From: JBDGRJ01 sp042218115
Lineage (GTDB): Bacteria > Patescibacteriota > Patescibacteriia > Magasanikbacterales > UBA922
Assembly: GCA_042218115.1 (NCBI GenBank)
Contig: JBDGRJ010000014.1
Coordinates: 1-27,726 of the forward strand
Reading direction: 5' to 3'
DNA: 27,726 bases
The notes below the pieces were generated by a model. The model worked only from the letters and a program-made list of their open reading frames with translations. It had not been told where the DNA came from and did not search any database. The position numbers were made by a program, and so were the translations under genes. Position 1 is the stretch's first letter. The number at the start of each line of letters is the position of its first letter. This document shows, one piece after another, positions 1-7,305 of this stretch.

Positions 1-55
1 AACAGCCCAACCCTTGGGACCGCTTCCAGCCCCAGGATGCGACGAGCCGACATCG

Positions 56-501
56 CTAAAGATACAACGTAGTGTATCAAACCTCACTGTTTCCAGTAAG
101 CTTGGACTATACCTTCACCCAATACTTTTAGTTGTGTATTGGGGCTCGACGTATTGTAGCAGTCTAAGAAAAATAACTGCTACCTTCATGCCAATAAGGC
201 ATTCCAGTCTCTACAGGGTCTTACCGAGCTTATATCTCATAGAAGGAATTAAGTGGCTTTCAACTAATTTTCTTAGTTTATGTGCACTATCTTTAAATAC
301 TCTAATTCGATCCCACAATAATTGACTTTTGTTTTTCGGTAAGACTTCCCACGGTATTGCCCTTACGTTTATGCTCTTATTATAACATAATAATAAGAAC
401 TACACGTAGAGGGTTCCACCGTTATGAGTCGAGTTTGCTGGATAGTGATTACTCACTATCGTACCCCAAACTCCGGAAAACCGGAGCGTCGGCTTAAGTT
501 G
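56..501 (-). ncRNA. Group I intron at 23S position 2500, no ORF
   Basis: The conserved 23S run TACCT/CGATG (E. coli 2496-2505) is split by 446 nt. The 5' exon GUACCU pairs with an internal guide GGGUAC (461-466) ending in the U.G wobble expected at a group I 5' splice site, and the intron's last base is G. The P1 loop is extended by a CTCCGG/CCGGAG hairpin. P4 is 418-422 with 351-355 (ACGGT/ACCGT) and P5 is 411-414 with about 360-363, extended by an AT-rich hairpin at 376-397. R-like (about 203-217) and S-like (about 102-117, GGTATAGTCC) segments can form P7. A 10-bp P6-like pairing GTCTTACCGA/TCGGTAAGAC is also present. No open frame occurs on the intron's sense strand, so it is probably an autonomous ribozyme. 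Subgroup not assigned. Confidence 0.9.
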
Positions 502-544
502 AGGTACCAAACAGTGCCGTCGCTGTGGACGCTTGGGCACTATT

Positions 545-579
<35 letters not shown>

Positions 580-892
580 GCTTCCGCCGTCCTATTTCGT
601 ACGGTCGGATCACTAACCTCTGCTTTCGCAACTGCGCGGGTGGTAACCCTTGCAGTAAAGCCAGCTTATGCGTTTGTACGTCCATCTGGATTTCTATCCC
701 AGACAAGCTGACCTTGGTAGACGCCTCCGTTACAATTTGGGAGGCAACCGCCCCAGTTAAACTGTCTGCCTGATACTGTCTCCTAAACCAGTTGAGCTGG
801 CTTAAGGTTAGATGCACCGCAACGCAGGGGTGGTATCTCACGGGCGCCGAAGCTCCCACCTATTCTGAACAGGCGAAGCAGTACACCAATAT

Positions 893-923
<31 letters not shown>

Positions 924-1026
924 CGTCTTGCTGCGCGTAGGCTGCATTTTTACAGCCAATGCATTTTCGCCGAGTACACGGTCAAGACAGTCTCCAGATT
1001 GTTGTGCCGTTCGTGCGGGTCGGAAG

Positions 1027-1057
<31 letters not shown>

Positions 1058-1181
1058 TCGTTCTGATAAGTTTTATACAATCTATCTTTAAAATGACAGA
1101 TTGACCTTATGTCGCCATAAGGGTCGGACTATATCATGCCTTTTTTAGTTCGGCTCCTGCGTATAGTCTCTGAGGATCCCT

Positions 1182-1667
1182 TTATAAGTTTAGTTTCTGA
1201 ACTATATCCTTCATGGTGTATTTCCTTTTTCTACCTCTACTATCATTTAGCTTCTTTCTCAAGATTAGAATTTCTTTTATCCCTTTTTTATTTAAATGGT
1301 ACTTTTCTGACATCATGTTCATTATTTCAGCAAAGATATCAAAGTTTCGTTGTTTACTCTCAGACTCAAAGCTGAATTTTCTGAAGAAGGGTATTATCCT
1401 ATCTTCTAAAGATTTCAGCTTATTTACCTCATAGTATACAACCCCATCACTTCTTGTTCTAAGTGTTCCACAACCTAATGTTTGCTGAATAAGTTCAAGA
1501 ATCTTCCGGTCTCTCTGAGACACATTAAATGAAGGAGATACTTTCCAATTCAAGCGATAATCTTCATGTTTCTTTATCGAAACATTAAAACTCCCCTCTC
1601 CGTCAGCAAATCCAGCTATATAATATCCCAATTTAGGTTTTACATTATCTAACCAGTTTTGACTCAT
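1182..1667 (-). CDS. LAGLIDADG homing endonuclease (intron-encoded)
   Basis: 161 residues with one LAGLIDADG helix at about 14-26 (YIAGFADGEGSF), whose acidic residues Asp and Glu would sit at the active site. A single motif and this length fit the homodimeric class that includes I-CreI. The family makes a double-strand break in intron-less copies of its host rRNA gene; some members also act as maturases. The remainder shows the usual alternating strands and a basic C-terminus (SRGRKRKYTMKD). The ATG at 1667 follows an AGGAA stretch about 9 nt upstream, one of few Shine-Dalgarno-like sites in the window. The stop lies only about 8 nt before the R segment of the ribozyme core. The frame is intact, which suggests recent activity or selection. 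Confidence 0.93.
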   Translation of the reverse strand: MSQNWLDNVKPKLGYYIAGFADGEGSFNVSIKKHEDYRLNWKVSPSFNVSQRDRKILELIQQTLGCGTLRTRSDGVVYYEVNKLKSLEDRIIPFFRKFSFESESKQRNFDIFAEIMNMMSEKYHLNKKGIKEILILRKKLNDSRGRKRKYTMKDIVQKLNL

Positions 1668-1725
1668 AAAGGTTTCCTGCGGGTTACCTGCACTAATGCA
1701 TTTTTACCCAACAAATTACAACTAT

Positions 1726-1731
1726 ATTATA
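1726..1731 (-). promoter_or_regulatory. Possible internal promoter for the intron endonuclease
   Basis: The minus strand reads TGGTATAAT, a perfect -10 with a TGn extension, 59 nt before the endonuclease ATG. No good -35 is visible. It could let the ORF be transcribed apart from the rRNA, but it may equally be a chance AT-rich match inside an intron. Confidence 0.3.
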
Positions 1732-3500
1732 CCACTTCTAATCAAAATTTACTAGTTTAACAATAAACTATTGGGTAGCATTAGATCTAATCAGACTTTC
1801 CCGCATACAGCAGGATTTATTTACGTAACTACAACGATCAAGCTATAGTTACGACCGGCGTTCACCAGAGCTTCAGTTTGAAGCTTTGCCCACAAGGGGC
1901 TAACTCCTCCCATTAACATTCTGGCACTGGCCAGGCATCGCCCCCTATACATCCTCTTTCGAGTTAGCAGAGAGCTGTGTTTTTGATAAACAGTCATCTG
2001 GAATCGTTAGCTGCACCCTGCAAACTTAATTGCAGGGAGACCTTATTCCGAAGGTACGGCCGCTGTTTTGCCGAGTTCCTTAACCGTGCTTCGCTCGAGC
2101 GCCTGAGTCTTCTCGACCTGCCTACCTGTGTTGGTTTGCGGTACGGTTTGCTGTAGCTATAAACTATAGTACTTTTCTTGGCACTTTTTTGATATGAATC
2201 AGGATTGCCCGAAGGCGCTCCTTTTCGCTTGCGCGACGCTCGCCATATGAGCGCTCATATCGCCAAAGTGCGCATACTATAGCAACACTACAACAAGCGC
2301 AGGAATATTGACCTGCTATCCATTGGCTATCCTACTTATCGTAGGTTGACCTTAGGACCGACTAACCCAGGGCCGATCTACGTTGCCCTGGAAACCTGAG
2401 GCTTTCGGCGTGTAGGATTTCCACCTACATTTATACTACTTGTGCCTGCAGTCTCTCTTCTCACCGCTCCACCAGTCCTCACGGATCCGGCTTCGACGCA
2501 ATGAGAATGCTCTCCTACCGCAGCTGGAAAAATCCAACTACCCGCAGTTTCGGTGGACCACTTAGTCCCGTATAATTTTAGGTGCGAAGGCTCTTGGTCA
2601 GTGAGCTGTTACGCTTTCTTTAAAGGGGTGGCTGCTTCTAAGCCAACCTCCTGACTGTATAAGAGCCAACACTGCCTTCGATACACTTAGTGGTCACTTA
2701 GGGACCTTAACTGGCGGTTAGGGCTCTTTCCCTTTCCACGCTGGAGCTTAGCCCCCAGCATGTAACTCGCGGACTGCTTTTCTGGTATTCGGAGTTTGGT
2801 TGAGCCAGGTGTAACCCCGGCTCATCCAGTGCTCTACCCCCAGAAAACGATTCCACGGCTAGCCCTAAAGCTATTTCGGAGAGAACCAGCTATGACTAGG
2901 TTCGATAGGAATTTCACCGCTACTCACAGCTCATCCCGTGGTTTTGTAATACCAGTGGGTTCGGTCCTCCCCTCGGTATTACCCGAGGTTCAACCTGGCC
3001 ATGAGTAGGTCACCTAGTTTCGGGTCGTGTACATGCCACGTGCGCCCACTTCAGGCTTGCTTTCACTACGCCTCCGGGCCAGAAGCCCTTAGGCTAGCGA
3101 CATATACACACTCGCAGGCCCATACTGCAAAAGGTACGCTGTCACTCGCCGACAAAGTCGGTTTGAGCTCCAGCTCATTGTAAGTGTATGGTTTCAGGAA
3201 CTATTTCACAGCCCTTCAGGGCTACTTTTCACCTTTCTCTCGCGGTACTGGTTCACTATCGATCATTAACGGGTATTTAGCCTTACCGGATAGTCCCGGC
3301 AGTTTAGGACAAGGTTTCACGTGCCTCATCCGATTCAGGAGTACAACAAATCTAGGAGAGTATATTTTATCTACAGGACTATCACCTTCTTTGGTACCTC
3401 TTTCCAGAGGGTTTCGATTATATACACTACTAGATTCCGGCCTTACAGGAAGCCGATGTTGTACCCTACAACACCTATACTGCAACGGCCTGTCCTTTAA

Positions 3501-3541
3501 GGGTTAAGCCAGCGAACCCGAAGGTTCCTGCTGCTTAACCC
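3501..3541 (-). other. Extra hairpin in 23S 5' domain
   Basis: GGGTTAAGC (3501-3509) pairs with GCTTAACCC (3533-3541), and inside it GAACC pairs with GGTTC around a CGAA loop. Compared from memory with E. coli 23S, this is an added or lengthened stem between conserved blocks. It looks like an expansion, not an intron, since no group I core is present. Confidence 0.6.
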
Positions 3542-3599
3542 CACACAGTATAGGTTTGGGCGATTTCCCTGTTCGCTCGCCGCTACTAGGGGAATCATA

Positions 3600-3666
3600 C
3601 TTCCCAGTATTTCTGAAAGCAGCGCCTAATACTAGACGCCGGATAACCAGAAATACAAAAGGGAAG
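3600..3666 (-). other. Extra 67-nt stem-loop in 23S 5' domain
   Basis: CTTCCC (3600-3605) pairs with GGGAAG (3661-3666), and GTATTTCTG (3607-3615) with CAGAAATAC (3648-3656). It sits between conserved GGGGAATC and TTTTCTTTTCCTC, where E. coli has only a short connection. It is most simply an rRNA expansion segment. Confidence 0.6.
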
Positions 3667-4035
3667 CTGTTTGTTATTTTCTTTTCCTCCGATTACTGAG
3701 ATGTTTCACTTCATCGGGTTTGCTCCATGTATGTACTATATTTCCATACACAGTGGCTTGGTATGACCCAAGCCGGGTTACCCCATTCGGACATCCCCGG
3801 ATCTAAGCTTGCTTGCCAGCTCCCCGAGGCTTATCGCAGGCTGCGACGTCCTTCATCGCCCGTTAATGTCAAGGCATCCACCATACACCCTTGACGCGCA
3901 CTACGAGAACATACAATTGTTCTCCGTGTGTTTATTGGTTCTCTCAATTGTAATGAACTTCTTTTTCTTTCAGATTCAACTATTCGACCTCATAAATATA
4001 CAGTAGTAATACTGTGCATTTAGAAGCCGAATCAT

Positions 4036-4060
4036 TTAAAAAAGCCGCTTTAAAGCGGCT
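4036..4060 (-). terminator. Intrinsic terminator
   Basis: The minus strand reads AGCCGCTTTAAAGCGGCT, a near-perfect stem (4043-4060), followed directly by a run of six T. It lies between the small-RNA unit and 23S rRNA, so it should separate the two unless antitermination operates. Confidence 0.85.
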
Positions 4061-4200
4061 AGAACAAACAATATGTCCTAGCTATCTTCTACCCCGAGTT
4101 CATTGTGCAAAGGTTCTTCATAAAAATTTCTGTTAAACTCAGTGGTCCGAAGCGCTCGGACATGCAGTTTGGTTAAACGATTAAGTTGTAACTCGATTGC
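4038..4200 (-). ncRNA. Putative small RNA with own promoter and terminator
   Basis: A consensus promoter (4207-4235) and an intrinsic terminator (4036-4060), both on the minus strand, bracket about 160 nt between the coiled-coil gene and the 23S gene. The transcript can form GTCCGA/TCGGAC with a GCGCT loop, flanked by AAACT/AGTTT, and a 9-bp stem GCTAGGACA/TGTTCTAGC just before the terminator. It has no recognisable tRNA, SRP RNA, RNase P or tmRNA signature. A few bases recall 5S rRNA (GAACTCGG), but no terminal helix joins the ends, so I do not call it 5S. Two short frames cross it: ATG-initiated MSERFGPLSLTEIF and onward (24 codons), and an ATG-less one ending RTTEFNRNFYEEPLHNEL. Neither is recognised. 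Confidence 0.5.
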
Positions 4201-4206
4201 TCAATA

Positions 4207-4235
4207 ATTGTATAAAATTTTACGAAAGTTGTCAA
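4207..4235 (-). promoter_or_regulatory. Sigma-70-type promoter of the small-RNA unit
   Basis: TTGACA at 4235-4230, a 17-nt spacer and TACAAT at 4212-4207 on the minus strand. The predicted start is near 4200. It lies after the stop of the coiled-coil gene and faces the 23S gene. No equally good promoter is visible between the terminator at 4036 and the 23S 5' end, so this may also be the rRNA promoter. Confidence 0.75.
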
Positions 4236-4294
4236 ACAAGACCCGCACGCGGAACAACCGAGATATTTTACCCGATAATAAAAATTTCGGGTGC

Positions 4295-5821
4295 TCATTC
4301 TTCAAAGCTAAAAATATCGTCTATTTGGTCTTGAATTTTTTTAACTTCTCTTTCTTTTTCATCAGACCTTCCGCTAGATAATTCCAGCACTCTCTCTGCT
4401 CGTTCCCCCTTATTACCGCCCATTTGATAGCTGTTACTTGCTGGGTCAGTAACTTCTTCCAGGTTTCTTAAGTGTTCTTCAATTTGACTGCCCCTAGAAT
4501 GACCACTATCTTTAATTTTTTGCAGTGTGTCTAATATATCAGCATATTCTAATACTTCATTGCTTAATTCTTCTATGGATTTTTCAGTGGGGCCTCTCAA
4601 TCTTCGACCTTCTTGAGCCTCTTCCTCCCATTCCTGTAATCTTTCTTCTCTATCTTCTGCTTTAAATCCTCTATCTATATCCTTTTTAAACTCCAACTCA
4701 ATAGCTAGGTCATTCATTTTTGTATCAAGACCATAATCAGAACCATACGTATCAAGCTCACCTGCTTCATCTAAGGCTCCTTTCAGGTCATTAGCAACTT
4801 CTTTAGCTCTTTTTTGAAACCTTTCATCATCTGTAAGAGCCCCACCTAATTTTGCTTCACGCATAACAATTTGGGGAGGTAAGTTCTCTATCATCTCATC
4901 TGAACACTCCTCAGGATTAACTAATTTCTCAACAAAATCATCTACAAACTCTTCTCTGGCTGTTTGATAAGCCTCACGTGCCTCCTCTTCCATATTCTGT
5001 AACTCAACTCTTTTTCTTCGTGCTTCTATATAATCATTAGATACTTCTATACCTGACGGAGCTTCATTACTCCACTTCTCTAATGCTTGTTTAAAGTCTT
5101 CAGGTTCTTGATTTGACTCAATTTCATGAAAAGACTCATAAAGCTTATCATAATCATATTTTTCTTTACTTATATCGGCATCTCTTAATTGACCTATTGG
5201 GCTTTTCTCTTTTGTTATTTTTCCTAATTCATGGTCCGTACCATTAATTTTAGTTCTAAGTTCCAGCTGGCGTAAATACATCTCTTCTAATTCTTTCTCG
5301 TTTTCTGGGGGGTTTTCCTCCACTTCTTTTTGTAGTGCTTCTATTTCATTTTTATAGTCCTCCATTTTTTCATCTAAATCTTCATCTTCTCCAATCTCCG
5401 CTTTTTCTGTCTCTTCTGCAGATTCATCTTCTCCTGAATCTCCCTCAGCCTCTTGACTATTCTTTAAGTCTTCTATTTCTGCTTGCACTTCTTCCAATTC
5501 TTCTTGCGCTTGTTCTCTTTCTTGTTGTATCTCACCTAAACGTTCTTCAAAACTTTCGATCTTTTCATTTAAATCACCCTGTAATGATTCAGGTACACTA
5601 TCTCTTGATTCTCTCAAATCCTCTAATTCGTCTCTTATTTCCTGCTCCTCTTCATCTAATCCTTTAAGTGAATCTTCAACTTGGTCTTGCCTATGTTCTA
5701 ATTGTTTTTCTTGACTCACCTCCGCTTCCTCTGCAGCACCTTCCCTAGTTTCAGCTTCCTCTTCGCCCTCCATTGCTTCAGCTGCTGCGCGCTCTTCTTC
5801 TGAAGGTGTTTCACCAGGCAT
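4295..5821 (-). CDS. Long acidic coiled-coil protein, function unknown
   Basis: 508 residues with no signal peptide and no membrane segment. Residues about 1-215 are almost entirely Glu/Asp/Gln/Lys with heptad-like spacing, for example EEVQAEIEDLKNSQ, and should form long coiled coils. The second half is also helical and charged but less repetitive. Composition is extremely acidic. I recognise no domain or motif. The start at 5821 gives MPGETPSEEERAAAE; there is no Shine-Dalgarno site, as is usual here. It diverges from a second small coiled-coil gene at 5871. It could be structural or a scaffold protein, or related to the abundant uncharacterised coiled-coil proteins of small genomes; the sequence does not decide. 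Confidence 0.8.
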   Translation of the reverse strand: MPGETPSEEERAAAEAMEGEEEAETREGAAEEAEVSQEKQLEHRQDQVEDSLKGLDEEEQEIRDELEDLRESRDSVPESLQGDLNEKIESFEERLGEIQQEREQAQEELEEVQAEIEDLKNSQEAEGDSGEDESAEETEKAEIGEDEDLDEKMEDYKNEIEALQKEVEENPPENEKELEEMYLRQLELRTKINGTDHELGKITKEKSPIGQLRDADISKEKYDYDKLYESFHEIESNQEPEDFKQALEKWSNEAPSGIEVSNDYIEARRKRVELQNMEEEAREAYQTAREEFVDDFVEKLVNPEECSDEMIENLPPQIVMREAKLGGALTDDERFQKRAKEVANDLKGALDEAGELDTYGSDYGLDTKMNDLAIELEFKKDIDRGFKAEDREERLQEWEEEAQEGRRLRGPTEKSIEELSNEVLEYADILDTLQKIKDSGHSRGSQIEEHLRNLEEVTDPASNSYQMGGNKGERAERVLELSSGRSDEKEREVKKIQDQIDDIFSFEE

Positions 5822-5870
5822 AATATATGTGTTATTATTTAATTGGTTTATTTAATATTATCAAAACAGT

Positions 5871-6053
5871 ATGCCAAAGTCAAAAGAAGAAAAACAAGAA
5901 GAATTACTTAAAAGAATGGAAAAAATCATCAAAGATATAAAAGAAATCAAACAAGAGGGATTTGAGCTTAGAAAAGATATTAAAGATAAGATCGATGAGG
6001 CTAAGGCCGAAGCAAAAAGAGAAGAAATAAAAAACGATATAGAAGACCTATAA
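5871..6053 (+). CDS. Small charged helical protein, unknown
   Basis: 60 residues, MPKSKEEKQEELLKRMEKII and onward, nearly all Lys/Glu/Ile/Asp with heptad-like hydrophobic spacing, so a single coiled coil is likely. An overlapping minus-strand frame (5861-6085) is Ser/Phe/Leu-rich in the way typical of the complement of a Lys/Glu gene, so I prefer the plus frame. There is no Shine-Dalgarno site. It is convergent with the Smr gene (the stops are 1 nt apart) and divergent from the long coiled-coil gene, with which it might partner. Function unknown. Confidence 0.55.
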   Translation: MPKSKEEKQEELLKRMEKIIKDIKEIKQEGFELRKDIKDKIDEAKAEAKREEIKNDIEDL

Positions 6054-6054
6054 A

Positions 6055-6327
6055 CTAAAAAAGAACAACACAGCTCCCACCGCACTTCCTTTTAAGATCT
6101 TCTATCATAGGATTATCTTCCAATTCTTCTAACACTTTTTTCTTCAACGCGCCAGTCCCACCACCGTATATAACCTCACAATATTCAGCTCCATCATCAT
6201 AATAAAAATACAGCTCACGCTCGAGCTGGTCTATTGCTTCAGGTATTGATTGTGAACTATGCAGGTCAATAGTAGGACAATTGTCATCCATCTCCGCCGC
6301 AGAAAACAAGGAAGAGTTATTTGTCAT
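6055..6327 (-). CDS. Stand-alone Smr-domain protein
   Basis: 90 residues. The central part (about 18-75) fits the Smr domain of MutS2 C-termini: IDLHSSQS matches the DLHG motif, then a helix (IPEAIDQLERELYFYYD), then IYGGGTGALKKKV for the HGKGTGxLR motif, with the last part like L..hp.V. Smr domains bind or cut nucleic acid, and lone Smr proteins have been tied to cleavage of ribosome-collided mRNA and to recombination control. Two motif residues differ from the classic form: Gly to Ser in DLHG, and HGK to YGG in the second motif. Activity is therefore uncertain. The ATG at 6327 lies just after the tRNA-Leu terminator, so it needs a promoter of its own or read-through. Confidence 0.72.
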   Translation of the reverse strand: MTNNSSLFSAAEMDDNCPTIDLHSSQSIPEAIDQLERELYFYYDDGAEYCEVIYGGGTGALKKKVLEELEDNPMIEDLKRKCGGSCVVLF

Positions 6328-6330
6328 ATT

Positions 6331-6405
6331 TAAAAAATGAGTGCAGATACACTTCTTGTTGCTTGCCTTGAGCTTGTCTCACCAGCAAGCAACAAGAAGT
6401 GTATC
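6331..6405 (-). terminator. Very long perfect hairpin terminator of tRNA-Leu (repeat copy A)
   Basis: A perfect 21-bp inverted repeat (6346-6366 with 6385-6405) surrounds an 18-nt loop. On the minus strand it follows tRNA-Leu and is succeeded within 9 nt by six T, so it should end the tRNA transcript. The loop (TGGTGAGACAAGCTCAAG on minus) recurs in two other hairpins in this window, at 22530-22550 and 26465-26485. Confidence 0.8.
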
Positions 6406-6411
6406 GAACAG

Positions 6412-6494
6412 TGCTGGAGGTGGGAGTCGAACCCACACGCCACAAGGGCACATGGTCCTAAGCCATGCGCGTCTGCCAATTCCGCCACTCCAGC
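6412..6494 (-). tRNA. tRNA-Leu (anticodon UAG)
   Basis: Complete cloverleaf: acceptor GCTGGAG/CTCCAGC, D stem GCG/CGC, anticodon stem CATGG/CCATG with loop CTTAGGA (anticodon UAG, reads CUN leucine codons; complement at 6458-6460), long variable arm, and T stem GTGGG/CCCAC with loop TTCGACT. The long variable arm confirms a class II tRNA. The discriminator is A and the 3' CCA is not encoded, so it must be added by the CCA enzyme. Confidence 0.97.
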
Positions 6495-6505
6495 TTAGCG
6501 GGTAA

Positions 6506-6534
6506 ATGGTAACAAAAAATCTTTAAGTTTTCAA
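6506..6534 (-). promoter_or_regulatory. Promoter of tRNA-Leu
   Basis: TTGAAA (6534-6529), 17-nt spacer, TACCAT (6511-6506) on the minus strand, about 11 nt before the mature tRNA 5' end. A plausible sigma-70-type element placed where a tRNA promoter should be. Confidence 0.6.
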
Positions 6535-6612
6535 CAATATTTAATTTTATCTTGTTTCTTATAATTTTTTATGTTTTAATAGCTTAGAGGTAACCTAAAA
6601 ATAAAAAGAGGT

Positions 6613-6927
6613 ATGTTTATAAAACACGCGTCGGAACAAAAAATTAAACAAGAATTAAAAGAAATAATTGGTGATTATCTCGATTTGGACGAATATGATA
6701 TTTTTTTCTTTGGTTCCAGAGTTTCCAAAGCACACGAAGTCAGTGATCGAGCCGATATAGATGTAGGAATAAATGGAAAACACCCGGTTGAACCAGTAAA
6801 GCTAGAAAAGATAAAAGAGGAAGTGAAGGAGCTGCCAGTACTTTATAAAATCGACGTAGTTGATTTTCAAAGCACAAGTAAAGATTTTAGAGAAGTAGCT
6901 CTAGAAAACACCGAACCAATTGCATGA
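6613..6927 (+). CDS. mntA: MntA-type minimal nucleotidyltransferase (antitoxin)
   Basis: 104 residues of the MNT fold (DNA polymerase beta superfamily). The catalytic signature is GSRVSKAHEVSDRADIDVGI at about 34-53: the Gly-Ser and Asp-x-Asp metal-binding pair are present, separated by 12 residues where 10 is usual. A third Asp is likely in YKIDVVDF (about 82). In the MntA-HepT class the enzyme transfers AMP to a tyrosine of the toxin and neutralises it. The stop overlaps the next start by 4 nt (ATGA), so the two are translationally coupled. Identification is firm from sequence plus neighbour; AMP transfer is family knowledge. Confidence 0.88.
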   Translation: MFIKHASEQKIKQELKEIIGDYLDLDEYDIFFFGSRVSKAHEVSDRADIDVGINGKHPVEPVKLEKIKEEVKELPVLYKIDVVDFQSTSKDFREVALENTEPIA

Positions 6928-7304
6928 CCAAACTTGAAACAAAGAAAAAACAACTTAACAAGGCCTTGGAGAGGCTCGAAGATGTATTGGAACAGGAAAA
7001 AAATGAATATATCAGAGATGCCGCAATTCAAAGGTTCGAGTTTTGTTTTGATTTATTTTGGAAATTTATTAAAGCATACCTAGAGAAAAAGCATGGAGTC
7101 GAGTGTAGGTCTCCTAAGAGTTGTTTTCGTGAAGCTTATCAACAAGGGATACTGGATTATGAAGATTTTTGGATCGAGGTTTGCAATAAAAGAAACAAAA
7201 CTACTCACATATACAGTGAGAAAAATGCAGAAAAAGTATATTCAGATTTACCAAAAATCAAGAATAAGTTTAAAAGAGTCTTTTTACATCTAAAAGACTC
7301 CTAA
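6924..7304 (+). CDS. hepT: HepT-type HEPN ribonuclease toxin
   Basis: 126 residues, all-helical, of the HI0074/HepT family (nucleotidyltransferase substrate-binding). It contains RNKTTHIY at about 92-99, an exact match to R-x4-H-x-Y. The Arg and His form the HEPN ribonuclease site of a dimer, and the Tyr is the residue AMPylated by the partner enzyme in characterised pairs. The start codon overlaps the antitoxin stop. It ends 1 nt before the convergent pnp stop, with no clear terminator between. The intact motif suggests a working toxin-antitoxin pair used in defence or maintenance. Confidence 0.9.
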   Translation: MTKLETKKKQLNKALERLEDVLEQEKNEYIRDAAIQRFEFCFDLFWKFIKAYLEKKHGVECRSPKSCFREAYQQGILDYEDFWIEVCNKRNKTTHIYSEKNAEKVYSDLPKIKNKFKRVFLHLKDS

Positions 7305-7305
7305 G

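Larger units (their letters stand above)
1063..1844 (-). ncRNA. Group I intron at 23S position 1917, encodes LAGLIDADG ORF
   Basis: The conserved helix-69 sequence CUAU/AACG is split by 782 nt after the base equal to E. coli U1917. The 5' exon CGUAACUAU pairs over 9 bp with the guide GUAGUUACG (1824-1832), ending in U.G. The P1 loop carries GATCGTT (1833-1839), a perfect P10 partner for the 3' exon AACGATC (1056-1062). P4 is 1778-1784 with 1693-1699 and P5 is 1771-1776 with 1706-1711. R (about 1158-1174) and S (1121-1140) form P7 as GACUAU/AUAGUC. The intron ends in G at 1063. Position 1917 is a known group I site in bacterial 23S genes. The ORF lies between P4/P5 and P7, as a loop insertion. 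Confidence 0.93.

Noticed and set aside
2160..2285. Possible third intron in 23S.
   Set aside because: The sequence is a variable helix region where length differs among bacteria. It folds as nested stems and has no group I core or exon-guide pairing.
4040..4200. 5S rRNA.
   Set aside because: GAACTCGG and a GTAG-like run recall 5S, but the ends do not pair in a helix I and the order of conserved loops is wrong.
5861..6085. Minus-strand frame rich in Ser, Phe and Ile opposite the 60-residue protein.
   Set aside because: Such composition is what the complement of a Lys/Glu-rich gene gives, and it overlaps the Smr gene's end.
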